DNA of 64,000 nucleotides from Phycisphaeraceae bacterium (GTDB lineage Bacteria > Planctomycetota > Phycisphaerae > Phycisphaerales > UBA1924): NCBI GenBank assembly GCA_019636555.1, contig JAHBXH010000001.1:1426001-1490000 (forward strand), read 5' to 3'. A program made the translations under genes and the position numbers. Below are positions 25,183 through 33,246 of this stretch, piece after piece. How positions within the stretch are numbered: position 1 is the stretch's first letter; each line of letters opens with the position of its first letter. Below the pieces are notes generated by a model. It searched no databases. It worked only from the letters and a program-made list of their open reading frames with translations, and had not been told where the DNA came from.

Positions 25183-26046
25183 ATGCGCTTCGTGACCAAC
25201 CCTCCGCCTTCTCAAAAGACCGGCTTCTTCGAGCGGCACTACTTCCTGCTCCGGCGGCTTCATTCATTCTCCGGCATTGTGCCGATCGGCGTTTTTCTCA
25301 TCAACCACCTGCTCACGAACTCTTCCGCCGCGTGGGGTGCGCTCGTCCTGCGCGAAGGCGGCGAAGTCGCGGCAAACGCACCATGGTGGGTCCGGGGCGG
25401 CGAGTATTTCTGGCGCGAAGTCCGCTGGATCAACACGCAGGTTCCCAATCTTGTTCTGATCGAGATCGCACTCTGGGGCGCGATCATCTTTCACTCCGTG
25501 CTCGGCTTCTACTACGCGATGTCCGGCTCGGCCAACACGCACCGTTACGCATACCAGGCGAACTACCGCTATCGCCTCCAGCGCATCAGCGGCTACCTCG
25601 GAATCCTCTTTATCTTCTATCACGTCGCAACTCTGCGATGGGGTTGGACGTTTCTCGTTCCCGGCGGCACAGTCTGGTCGCACGAGTTCGCGGCGTCCAC
25701 GCTCGCCCAGGTTCTTCGCGGAGCGAGCGAAGGGATCACGCTCGCCGGTCTTATCGTTTCGCTCGGTTACTTCATCGGCGTGACGCTCCTGGTCTTCCAC
25801 TTCGCAAACGGCTTGTGGACCGCGGCAATCACTTGGGGTCTCACGATTTCCGTTCCCGCGCAGCGTCGCTGGGGTTACGCCTGCGCCGGCCTCGGCGCGG
25901 TCCTCATGGTCATGGGTTGGGTTTCCATCCTGACCTTTGCGACCGCGGATCCCGCGAAGCTGCGTCAAATGGAAGAACGAGTGGGAATGGTGCATCCAAG
26001 CGCCGGTTCTCTCGAAGTCACTTCGGCGAGCACAGCGGCCCAATAG
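25183..26046 (+). CDS. sdhC: succinate dehydrogenase cytochrome b558 subunit
   Basis: 287 residues with five hydrophobic segments. RRLHSFSGIVPIGVFLINHL carries the expected haem-ligand histidines at the start of the first helix, and IIFHSVLGFYYAMSG, IFYHVATLRWGW and LLVFHFANGLWTA supply the rest. This is the single-subunit dihaem anchor type of B. subtilis and epsilon-proteobacterial complexes, which pairs with the long SdhA type. It anchors SdhAB and passes electrons to quinone. It is followed 10 bp later by sdhA. Confidence 0.93.
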   Translation: MRFVTNPPPSQKTGFFERHYFLLRRLHSFSGIVPIGVFLINHLLTNSSAAWGALVLREGGEVAANAPWWVRGGEYFWREVRWINTQVPNLVLIEIALWGAIIFHSVLGFYYAMSGSANTHRYAYQANYRYRLQRISGYLGILFIFYHVATLRWGWTFLVPGGTVWSHEFAASTLAQVLRGASEGITLAGLIVSLGYFIGVTLLVFHFANGLWTAAITWGLTISVPAQRRWGYACAGLGAVLMVMGWVSILTFATADPAKLRQMEERVGMVHPSAGSLEVTSASTAAQ

Positions 26047-26056
26047 AGAGGTTCCA

Positions 26057-28021
26057 TTGTCCGAGCATCGCGTCATCGTCGTCGGGGGTGGATTGGCGGG
26101 GTTGTCCGCCGCGGCACGCATTGCCGAAGCGGGCACGCCGGTTGATCTCTTCTCCGTTGTTCCCGTGAAGCGGTCTCACTCTGTGTGCGCTCAGGGCGGC
26201 ATCAACGCCTGCAACGAGGTCGCGCGTCAGCAGGGTTACTCCGAATACGAACACTTCGACGAAACGATCTACGGAGGCGACTTTCTGGCCGATCAGCACC
26301 CGGTGCTCGAGATGGCCAACTCGGCTCCGCGCATCATCGATCTGCTTGATCGCATGGGGGTTCCCTTCAACCGCACCGGCGAAGGAAACCGCGATCTTCG
26401 CCTCTTCGGCGGCTCGCTCTTCAAGCGCACGCACTTTTCGGGCGCGACAACCGGCCAGCAGCTCATCTACGCGCTCGATGAACAGGTGCGCCGCTACGAG
26501 TCCGAAGGCAAGGTCACGAAGTACGAATTCTGGGAATTCCTCTGGCCGGTGCTGCACGAAGGGCGCTGCGTCGGCATCGTCGCTCAGGACATGCGCACGA
26601 TGCAGATCCGCTCCTTCCGCGCCGACGCCGTGGTGATGGCGACCGGCGGCTGCGGGCTTGTGTTCGGCAAGAGCACCAACAGCATCATTTGCACCGGCGC
26701 CGCCGCGGCACGCTGCTTCCGCGCGGGAGTGTGGTACGGCAACCCAGAGATGATCCAGGTCCACCCGACCGCGATCCCGGGCGCCGACAAACTCCGCCTC
26801 ATGAGCGAGAGCGCGCGAGGCGAGGGAGGCCGAGTCTGGGTGCCGCGCAAACCAAAAGACTCCCGTGCGCCGAAGGACATCCCCGAGAGCGAGCGCTTCT
26901 ACTTTCTCGAAGAGAAGTACCCGGCTTACGGCAACATCGTGCCGCGCGACATCGCGACGCGCGAGATCTTCGACATCTGTGTCAACCACGGCATGGGTGT
27001 CTACGGAGAGAACCAGGTCTACCTCGATCTCACGCACAAGGACCCGGACTATCTCACCCGCAAGCTCGGCGGCATCCTCGAGATCTACGAAAAGTTCGTC
27101 GGCGAAGACCCGCGCTTCACACCCATGAAGATCTTTCCCGCGGTTCACTATTCGATGGGCGGTTTGTGGACGACGTACACCAAGGGTTCGTACAACCCCC
27201 AGACTCCGCTCGCCAAGCACAAGAGCGGTGCTGCTTCTCCGATCGATTCCAAAGTCGGGCAGGGCATGCAGTCCGGCGCGATCAACAACTCGATGACCAA
27301 CGTGCCCGGGCTCTACGCGTTCGGCGAAGTGAACTTTGCGTACCACGGCGCCAACCGTCTCGGCGCCAACGCGCTGCTCTCGTGCATCTTCGACGGTCTC
27401 TTCTGCGGCGTCTCGGTCCTCAACTTCATCAAGAACGAAGCTCCCGGCAAGAACCCGGCTTCGGGTCTGCCCGCCGACTCCTTCGATGCGGTTGTCAATC
27501 AGGAGGCCGCGAAGATGAAGCACCTCGTCGACGGTGCGAAACCCGGCAACTCCGAAATCGCGACGAATCCGTACCACATCGGCAAGGAACTCGGAGACGA
27601 GATGACCGCCGCGTGCACGGTCGTGCGCACCGAGCAGCGGCTCAAGCAGTGCCTCGCCAAACTCGCCGAACTGAAGGATCGCTTCGGCAAGGTCCGACTC
27701 GGCGATGGTGCGAGTTGGACCAATCAGTCTTTCGGGTACACCCGTTCGGTCGGCGACATGCTCGTGCTCGCCGAAGCCATCGCGCTCGGCGCGCTCGAAC
27801 GCAGGGAGAGCCGCGGCGCCCACTATCGCAGCGACTACACCAGTCGCGACGATGCAAACTTCATGAAGAGCACGCTCGCACGCCACGCCGGCGGCACGAC
27901 GACGGTCGAGTTCGTCCCGATCGATGAGTCGCTCATTCTCCCGACCGCGCGGACCTACGGAAAGAAGGAGGCATCACCCAAGGCGCCGGCCGCGCCCTCG
28001 CTCGCGACCGCTGCTTCATAA
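26057..28021 (+). CDS. sdhA: succinate dehydrogenase / fumarate reductase flavoprotein
   Basis: 654 residues, the long form. The FAD dinucleotide motif is VIVVGGGLAGLSAAARIAEA. The FAD-linking His region is VVPVKRSHSVCAQGGINA, and substrate motifs include QVHPTAIPG, SESARGEGGR and HYSMGGLWT. It oxidises succinate to fumarate in the TCA cycle. The TTG at 26057 is chosen for its AGAGAGG ribosome site five bases upstream and because the motif then starts at residue 5. The sdhB gene does not follow directly: a broken nucleotidyltransferase-like gene lies between them. Confidence 0.96.
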   Translation: MSEHRVIVVGGGLAGLSAAARIAEAGTPVDLFSVVPVKRSHSVCAQGGINACNEVARQQGYSEYEHFDETIYGGDFLADQHPVLEMANSAPRIIDLLDRMGVPFNRTGEGNRDLRLFGGSLFKRTHFSGATTGQQLIYALDEQVRRYESEGKVTKYEFWEFLWPVLHEGRCVGIVAQDMRTMQIRSFRADAVVMATGGCGLVFGKSTNSIICTGAAAARCFRAGVWYGNPEMIQVHPTAIPGADKLRLMSESARGEGGRVWVPRKPKDSRAPKDIPESERFYFLEEKYPAYGNIVPRDIATREIFDICVNHGMGVYGENQVYLDLTHKDPDYLTRKLGGILEIYEKFVGEDPRFTPMKIFPAVHYSMGGLWTTYTKGSYNPQTPLAKHKSGAASPIDSKVGQGMQSGAINNSMTNVPGLYAFGEVNFAYHGANRLGANALLSCIFDGLFCGVSVLNFIKNEAPGKNPASGLPADSFDAVVNQEAAKMKHLVDGAKPGNSEIATNPYHIGKELGDEMTAACTVVRTEQRLKQCLAKLAELKDRFGKVRLGDGASWTNQSFGYTRSVGDMLVLAEAIALGALERRESRGAHYRSDYTSRDDANFMKSTLARHAGGTTTVEFVPIDESLILPTARTYGKKEASPKAPAAPSLATAAS

Positions 28022-28033
28022 CGCAATCTCACA

Positions 28034-28614
28034 ATGGCTCCTCGACTTCCACATCCCGATGATCCGCACCCGCACTCGGGCGGCATGGTTCCCGGCTTTG
28101 AGCAGATGCTCGATCGTGCTCGCAAGGTGACCGACGCAACCGGTTGTCCGATTGTTGGCGGCATTGCGGCAATCCTGCATGGAACCGGCCGCACGACGCG
28201 CGACATCGAAATCTACTCAAGCGATTTCCGTGCCACACAAGAAGCGATGCTGGAGCCGGTTTCAAGTGGAACGCCAAACGCCGCGAACACGTCGTGGACG
28301 GCGTACCGGTGCACATGGTTGCCGACGACTCTCCGGGCGGTCCACCGAAGAGGATCAGCACGATCAAGGGAATCAAGGTGATCAGCCTTTCCGATCTTGT
28401 TCGGGGTAAATTGACCGTCGGGCTCGAAGCCATTCATCGAGCGAAGGACATCGCCGATGTGGTCGAATTGATCCGTGTTGTTCCGCTGAAAAAAGACTTT
28501 GCGGCAAAGCTCCCGAAGCATCTTCGCTCGGCGTTCAAAGGACTCGTTGAACAGGTTCACGGGAAGCGTCATACGTATCTTCCCGCCGCTCAGTTTTGGA
28601 AGAAGTACGCATGA
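28034..28614 (+). pseudogene. frameshifted nucleotidyltransferase-like gene inside the sdh operon
   Basis: The first frame (ATG 28034) encodes CPIVGGIAAILHG, then RTTRDIEIYSSDF, matching the GG...DxD start of minimal nucleotidyltransferase folds. It loses similarity after EAMLE and ends at 28381. The second frame picks up at AGFKWNAKRREHVVDGVPVH and continues through ISLSDLVRGKLTVGLEAIHR to WKKYA at 28614. A one-base loss near 28252 joins the halves. The joined product of about 190 residues aligns with the intact homologue at 35307 (LEAAGF against LEAGF; the LVR-K segment; the DI-DVVEL segment). Its TGA overlaps the sdhB ATG. It could be a real pseudogene or a sequencing error; there is no slippery heptamer at the junction. 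Confidence 0.75.
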
Positions 28615-29435
28615 CCTCAGTCGCTTCCCACTCTCCCCTCCGCCGCGCCGCGACACCCGATCGCACGGTCATCTTCCGCATCAAGCGCTGCGACGGGCCC
28701 GGCAAGCCCAGCCGCTGGGAAGATTTCAAGGTGCAGGTTCCCAAGAACGCGAACGTGATCTCGTGCCTGCAACAGATCGCCGCGAATCCTGTTACCTCCG
28801 ACGGCAAGTCCGTCACGCCGGTCGTGTGGGATGCCGGTTGCCTCGAAGAAGTCTGCGGCGCCTGCACCATGGTTATCAACGGCAAGGTGCGCCAATCGTG
28901 CTCGTGCCTGATCGATGAGTACGCGCCGGGCGACGGCGACGTCATCACGCTGGAGCCGATGACGAAGTTTCCTGTGGTGCGTGATCTGTGGGTCGACCGC
29001 TCGCGCCTCTTTCACAACCTCGCGCGCGTCAAGGCGTGGGTTCCGATCGATGGGACTTACCACCTCGGTTCGGGTCCGAAGGAAACTCCCGCCTCGCAGG
29101 CAACGCACTACGTGCTCTCAACCTGCATGTCCTGCGGCTGTTGCCTCGAAGCCTGCCCCCAGTTCAATCTCGAAGAAGATGCCTCGAAGTGGGACACCTC
29201 ATTCGTCGGCGCGCATGCGATCAGCCAGGCGCGCCTCTTCAATGAGCACCCCATAGGCAAGGAACTCAAAGGCGAGCGGCTCGATGCGCTGATGGGCGAA
29301 GGCGGCATCAACGACTGCGGCAACGCGCAGAACTGCGTCAAGGTCTGCCCCAAGAACATCCCGCTCACCGAGTCGATTGCGACCGTCGGTCGCCAAACGA
29401 CCCTTCACGCGATCGCTCAGTTCTTCCGGGGTTGA
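28611..29435 (+). CDS. sdhB: succinate dehydrogenase iron-sulfur subunit
   Basis: 274 residues. The 2Fe-2S cluster ligands are in CLEEVCGACTMVING and QSCSC, the 4Fe-4S ligands in STCMSCGCCLEACPQ and the 3Fe-4S ligands in CGNAQNCVKVCPKN. It relays electrons from SdhA FAD to SdhC haem. The ATG at 28611 overlaps the upstream broken gene as ATGA, so loss of that gene's reading frame might affect coupling here. Confidence 0.95.
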   Translation: MTSVASHSPLRRAATPDRTVIFRIKRCDGPGKPSRWEDFKVQVPKNANVISCLQQIAANPVTSDGKSVTPVVWDAGCLEEVCGACTMVINGKVRQSCSCLIDEYAPGDGDVITLEPMTKFPVVRDLWVDRSRLFHNLARVKAWVPIDGTYHLGSGPKETPASQATHYVLSTCMSCGCCLEACPQFNLEEDASKWDTSFVGAHAISQARLFNEHPIGKELKGERLDALMGEGGINDCGNAQNCVKVCPKNIPLTESIATVGRQTTLHAIAQFFRG

Positions 29436-29463
29436 TTGCCACGCGCAAATTGGATCGCGCCCT

Positions 29464-29736
29464 CTAGCCCTCAATATCAAGCCGCGGCTTCGCCGGTGTT
29501 CTTTGAGGCTCGGTCCGTTCCTGGTGATCTTCGCGCGCATCTTCCTGATCGTTCGGGGCGAGCCCCTTCACCGCATCGACCGCTTCCGCGGCATCCACAA
29601 TCTCGACGCGATCGATCGCTTCGCGCCGGATCTCGCGCCCCTTTTTTGGCGGCTCGGGTTGCGGGCGCGGTGCGACTTTGTCCGTTTGCTGGATATTCGC
29701 GATCGCGGATGCGATGGCCGAGGGAACCGCGCTCAT
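29464..29736 (-). CDS. small hypothetical protein
   Basis: 90 residues: a short helical N-terminus (VPSAIASAIANIQQ), a basic stretch, a helical EIVDAAEAVDAVKGL, then an acidic Asp/Glu/Arg-rich tail ending PRLDIEG. It has no motif I recognise. It lies alone between sdhB (convergent) and fabI (same strand, 183 bp upstream). The amphipathic N-terminus and conserved-looking end make it more likely real than chance, but there is no strong ribosome site. Confidence 0.5.
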   Translation of the reverse strand: MSAVPSAIASAIANIQQTDKVAPRPQPEPPKKGREIRREAIDRVEIVDAAEAVDAVKGLAPNDQEDAREDHQERTEPQRTPAKPRLDIEG

Positions 29737-29893
29737 GCTCTAAGCATCGGAAAATCCAGACCTTCCGGCCCGAAATTTCCCCGACGCACTGGCCGAATTG
29801 CAAATGAAAACGTCCCGCAATCGCCGTCAAGCTGCCGTTTTTCGGACGCCGTGTGTTGATGGCACGTCCAGCGAAGACCGTTGAATTGCAAAT

Positions 29894-29918
29894 TCCGAAA
29901 TCCGAAATCCGGAATCCC
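29894..29918. repeat. heptamer tandem repeat at the 3' end of fabI
   Basis: TCCGAAA, TCCGAAA, TCCGGAA and TCCC run in tandem and stop one base before the fabI stop codon. The tract belongs to the same type as those at 22723 and 35032. The rest of the 29737-29893 gap holds two copies of GAATTGCAAAT (29797 and 29884 regions) and nothing else I can name. Confidence 0.7.
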
Positions 29919-29919
29919 T

Positions 29920-30705
29920 TCATACCCCGATCGTGTTCACACCGCAATCGACGTAGATAGTTTCGCCGGTGATCCCCGCCGCGAGATCGCTGACGAGAAA
30001 CGTCGCGGTATTTCCGACATCCGCGCCCTCGACATTGCGCCGGAGGGGAGATCGCTCCGCGTTGTGTTCGGAAATCGAGTCGGTCCCCGCGACGGCACTG
30101 CTCGCGAGCGTGCGGAGGAACCCGCCGGAGATGCTGTTGACGCGGATCTTGTCCGCGCCGAGTTCCGCCGCGAGGTAGCGTGCGGTCGATTCGAGCGCCG
30201 ATTTCGCGACCCCCATGACGTTGTACCCCGGAACCACCTTTTCCGCGCCGTAGTAGCTCATACACAGGATGCTGCCGCCCCCGGAGCGCTGCATGATGGG
30301 GTGCGCACGCCGGGCGAATCCGAGGAGGGTGTACGCCGAGATGTCGATCGCCGAGAGATAGGCTGCGCGGGGGGTCGTTATGAACTTGCCGTGCTGGAGA
30401 TACTCGCGATCGGCGAACGCGATCGAGTGGATCAGGAAGTTCATCTTGTCGAACTTCTCGCTGTAGGCGCTGAACGCCGCGTCGATCTGTTCGTCGCTCG
30501 AGGCTTCGAGCGGGAAGCACCAAGAATCCTGCAAATTGAGCGACTCGAGTGCGCGCCGGGTGCGCCGTTCGTTTTTCTCTCCGGGAAGGTGCGTGAAAGC
30601 GCATGTAGCACCGTGCTCGGACAAGCTCTTGGCGATATGCCACGCGTAGGAACGCTCGTTCGCGACACCGATGATCAGCCCGACTTTTCCGCTCAAAAGA
30701 CCCAT
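29920..30705 (-). CDS. fabI: enoyl-[acyl-carrier-protein] reductase (NADH)
   Basis: 261 residues. The Rossmann start LSGKVGLIIGVANERSYAW and the active-site segment SYYGAEKVVPGYNVMGVAKS are both present. The latter carries the Tyr-x6-Lys pair of FabI (YNVMGVAK). It catalyses the last reductive step of fatty-acid elongation. The ATG at 30705 follows AAGGAG at 8 bp. It is divergent from nadC. Confidence 0.95.
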   Translation of the reverse strand: MGLLSGKVGLIIGVANERSYAWHIAKSLSEHGATCAFTHLPGEKNERRTRRALESLNLQDSWCFPLEASSDEQIDAAFSAYSEKFDKMNFLIHSIAFADREYLQHGKFITTPRAAYLSAIDISAYTLLGFARRAHPIMQRSGGGSILCMSYYGAEKVVPGYNVMGVAKSALESTARYLAAELGADKIRVNSISGGFLRTLASSAVAGTDSISEHNAERSPLRRNVEGADVGNTATFLVSDLAAGITGETIYVDCGVNTIGV

Positions 30706-30788
30706 TCGCAGAACTCCTTCGTAGTTTCCCAAGCGAGTTTAGTCGCGTCCCCGGGCGTCGCGCGCCGGGACTTGGCGTACGCTCGGGC

Positions 30789-31742
30789 GTGAGCCGCGAT
30801 TTCAACACGCTCTCTCTTCCGGCGCTTTTCCGTGCGCTCGGTGCGCCCGAGGCGACGCGCCGCCTTGCCGCGATCGCGCGCGATGAAGATCTCGGCAAGC
30901 GGGGCAAACCGCGCGACGTGACGAGCCGCGTCGCGTCGGATTCCGCCGGACGGGCGCGCGCGTTCATCCGTGCCCGCGAGCCGGGAGTGATCGCCGGTCT
31001 GGCCTGCATTCCGTTTCTCGCGAAGGCGTTTTCGAGGCGCATCCGGTTCCGCGCGGCGAAGGGAGTCGCCGACGGCTCCGCGTTCAAGCGGGGGCAGACC
31101 CTGGGAACGCTCGAAGGACCCGCGCGGGACATTCTTACATTCGAGCGCACGCTCCTCAATCTTCTCTCGCGCCTCGCAGGTATCGCGACCGTCACGCACG
31201 AGTACGACCGCGCGATGCGCTCCAAAGGGCCGGTTCGCGCAAAGCTGCTCGACACCCGCAAGACCACCCCGGGCCTTCGCGTCCTCGAGAAATACGCGGT
31301 GCGCTGCGGTGGCGGCTATTGCCATCGCATCGGTCTCTACGACGCCGTGCTCATCAAAGACAATCACATCACAGGCGTAGCTCTCAAAGAACTCACCGAA
31401 TGGACGGAACGCGCCGCACGCAGAGCGAGCAAGCTCAAGCCCCGGCCGCGATTCTTCGAGATCGAAGTCGATTCCCTCGCGCAGCTCGAGCAAGTTCTCT
31501 TTGCGCGCATCGCCAATCGTCCTGCCGCGGACATCATCCTGCTCGATAACATGGCGCCGAAGACACTCGAAATGGCCGTGCGCTGGCGCGATGAACTCGC
31601 ACCGCAAGTCGCGCTCGAAGCTTCCGGCGGAATCAGCATTCGCACGATCGCGGATGTTGCCCGCGCAGGCGTAGACCGCATTAGCGTCGGCGCCCTGACG
31701 CACAGTGCGCCGATTATCGATCTCGGCCTTGACTTTTCCTGA
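30789..31742 (+). CDS. nadC: nicotinate-nucleotide pyrophosphorylase
   Basis: 317 residues from GTG. Typical motifs are GTLEGPARDILTFERTLLNL, RAKLLDTRKTTPGLRVLEKY, GGGYCHRIGLYDAVLIKDNH and LEASGGISIRTI, together covering the quinolinate- and PRPP-binding sites. It makes nicotinate mononucleotide in NAD synthesis. The N-terminus is about 20 residues longer than usual. The birA gene follows after 24 bp in the same direction. Confidence 0.94.
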   Translation: MSRDFNTLSLPALFRALGAPEATRRLAAIARDEDLGKRGKPRDVTSRVASDSAGRARAFIRAREPGVIAGLACIPFLAKAFSRRIRFRAAKGVADGSAFKRGQTLGTLEGPARDILTFERTLLNLLSRLAGIATVTHEYDRAMRSKGPVRAKLLDTRKTTPGLRVLEKYAVRCGGGYCHRIGLYDAVLIKDNHITGVALKELTEWTERAARRASKLKPRPRFFEIEVDSLAQLEQVLFARIANRPAADIILLDNMAPKTLEMAVRWRDELAPQVALEASGGISIRTIADVARAGVDRISVGALTHSAPIIDLGLDFS

Positions 31743-31766
31743 TTCGTTCAGCATTGTTCATCCGCC

Positions 31767-32594
31767 ATGACGGAACCTCCGCTCGAATCCTGGCAGGACG
31801 CCATCGAATCCTTTATTCGCTCGCGTGAGATTTCATTTATTCAGCGTGTCGTCGTTCTTCGCGAGACGGGATCGACGCAGGAAGCAGCGCGTGCCGCCGC
31901 CGGCAACAGCGGGGGCACGCTCGTCATCGCCGATCGCCAGACCGCGGGGCGCGGTCGGCTCGGTCGTGTTTGGATTCAGGGTTCCGCACCCGACGACTCG
32001 CTGCATTCTGCGCCCGATCGCGGGCTTGGTCTTGCGACCACCATCGCGCTCGTCGGTTCGGACTTGTCGCCGCCGAGGCTCTCGATGGTCGCGGGGCTCG
32101 CGGCGCACGGTGCATGTGCGCCGGCGATAGCGGAGTCGTGCGTGCTCGGCCTGCGTTGGCCGAACGACGTGGTCGAGCGGGAAGGCGAGCAGCGGAAAGT
32201 CGCGGGCATCCTGGTTGAAAAACAGGGGAAAGTTGTGCTTGTCGGCTTTGGCATCAATGTGCGCCACGATGCGGACGACTTTCCCGCGACCCTTGCCGGG
32301 CGCGCGGTTTCGCTTCGGCAACTCGGTTCGGCTGACTCGCGACTCGATGTTTTGCTCAGGCTCATCGCGGAGATGCAGAAGGCGCTGCGGATGTCCGCGG
32401 AATTGATCAGCGCGAAGTGGTCGGCGCTCGACATTCTCGTCGGCTCGCGCCGCACCATGATCCAGGCGGGCAAGCGCTACGAAGGGCTTGTTCGTTCGAT
32501 CCAGCCGACGAGCCATATCGAGATCGAAACCAAGGAGGGAATCGTGCAGTTGCCGTCGCTGACGACGGCGCTTGTGCACGACGAGCACGCCTAG
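31767..32594 (+). CDS. birA: biotin--[acetyl-CoA-carboxylase] ligase
   Basis: 275 residues. The biotin-binding region is RETGSTQEAARAAAG, with TAGRGRLGRVW as the adenylate loop and LRWPNDVV and KVAGILVEKQ as the conserved core. There is no N-terminal helix-turn-helix, so this is a ligase without repressor function. It attaches biotin to the acetyl-CoA carboxylase carrier protein. Its stop shares CTAG (32591-32594) with the convergent HIT gene stop. Confidence 0.92.
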   Translation: MTEPPLESWQDAIESFIRSREISFIQRVVVLRETGSTQEAARAAAGNSGGTLVIADRQTAGRGRLGRVWIQGSAPDDSLHSAPDRGLGLATTIALVGSDLSPPRLSMVAGLAAHGACAPAIAESCVLGLRWPNDVVEREGEQRKVAGILVEKQGKVVLVGFGINVRHDADDFPATLAGRAVSLRQLGSADSRLDVLLRLIAEMQKALRMSAELISAKWSALDILVGSRRTMIQAGKRYEGLVRSIQPTSHIEIETKEGIVQLPSLTTALVHDEHA

Positions 32595-33001
32595 CGATCG
32601 ATTGAACCGGCGATTTTCCTTGCGAGTTCCGCGCCGGCGCCGTGATCGAACGATTTGCTCTTCCAGCCGATTCCGAGTCCTTCGTTCTCGAACTTCGGGA
32701 TGATGTGGAAGTGGACGTGCATCACCACCTGGTGCGCGCTCGCGCCGTTATTCTGCAGCACGTTGTAGTCGCTCGCGCCCGTCGCCTTCATCACGGCGCG
32801 GCAGAGGCGTGGCAGCACGCGACCGATTGCCGCGGCAGATTCGTCGCTCAGGCGATCGAGAGTCGGGACCGCTTCCTTGGGAATCACGAGCGTGTGGCCG
32901 GTGCTGAGCGGGCCGATGTCGAGAAACGCGAAGACTTTGTCGTCTTCGTACACCTTGTGCGAGGGAATTTCGCCTTTGATGATTTTGGAGAAGATGGTCA
33001 T
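32591..33001 (-). CDS. HIT-family nucleotide hydrolase
   Basis: 136 residues. The catalytic histidine triad is VMHVHFHIIPKF, and the N-terminus TIFSKIIKGEIPSHKVYEDD is that of bacterial Hint-type proteins (adenosine 5'-monophosphoramidase-like). The usual length is about 110-140. It ends convergent with birA, sharing four bases. Confidence 0.94.
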   Translation of the reverse strand: MTIFSKIIKGEIPSHKVYEDDKVFAFLDIGPLSTGHTLVIPKEAVPTLDRLSDESAAAIGRVLPRLCRAVMKATGASDYNVLQNNGASAHQVVMHVHFHIIPKFENEGLGIGWKSKSFDHGAGAELARKIAGSIDR

Positions 33002-33034
33002 GGCAGTAGAGTAATCGAAGCCGGTGAAAGACGG

Positions 33035-33083
33035 GAGAACGCGGAGGAGCGGAGAAAGCGGAGTTTCGCGGAGGGGAATGGAG
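33035..33083 (+). repeat. dispersed GCGGAG-type repeat, copy 1
   Basis: The stretch begins GAGAACGCGGAGG and contains GAGTTTCGCGGAGGG, matching the copy at 41648-41695. With the inverted copy at 33175-33222 it flanks the mutL leader region. The 245-bp gap 33002-33246 holds these two copies and no gene. Confidence 0.6.
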
Positions 33084-33174
33084 TAGAGGGAAAGCGGATG
33101 TTCGCGAAAGAAACGTGCGATTGCTCACGGAGCCCATCGGGAGTTGCATCAATTCTGCCATGCTCCGTTCCGCG

Positions 33175-33222
33175 GCATTTTCTCCGCGCAACTCCGCCAA
33201 ACTTTGCCTCTCCGCGTTCGCC
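33175..33222 (-). repeat. dispersed GCGGAG-type repeat, inverted copy 2
   Basis: On the minus strand it reads GCGAACGCGGAG ... GGCGGAGTTGCGCGGAG, a diverged version of copies 1 and 3. It lies 25 bp before the mutL start, in inverted orientation to copy 1, so the pair could form a long imperfect stem in the mutL leader. Confidence 0.5.
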
Positions 33223-33246
33223 CGGTCCTTTCACTACGATGGGAAC

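Noticed and set aside
26018..27886. A 622-codon open frame antisense to sdhA
   Set aside because: It has no recognisable motif and is a by-product of high GC in third codon positions; sdhA on the other strand is certain.
28250..28262. Programmed -1 frameshift in the gene between sdhA and sdhB
   Set aside because: There is no slippery heptamer or downstream stem at the junction, so a simple base loss or sequencing error is more likely.
29477..31267. Long minus-strand frame spanning fabI and nadC
   Set aside because: It runs through two well-supported genes in other frames and has shadow composition.
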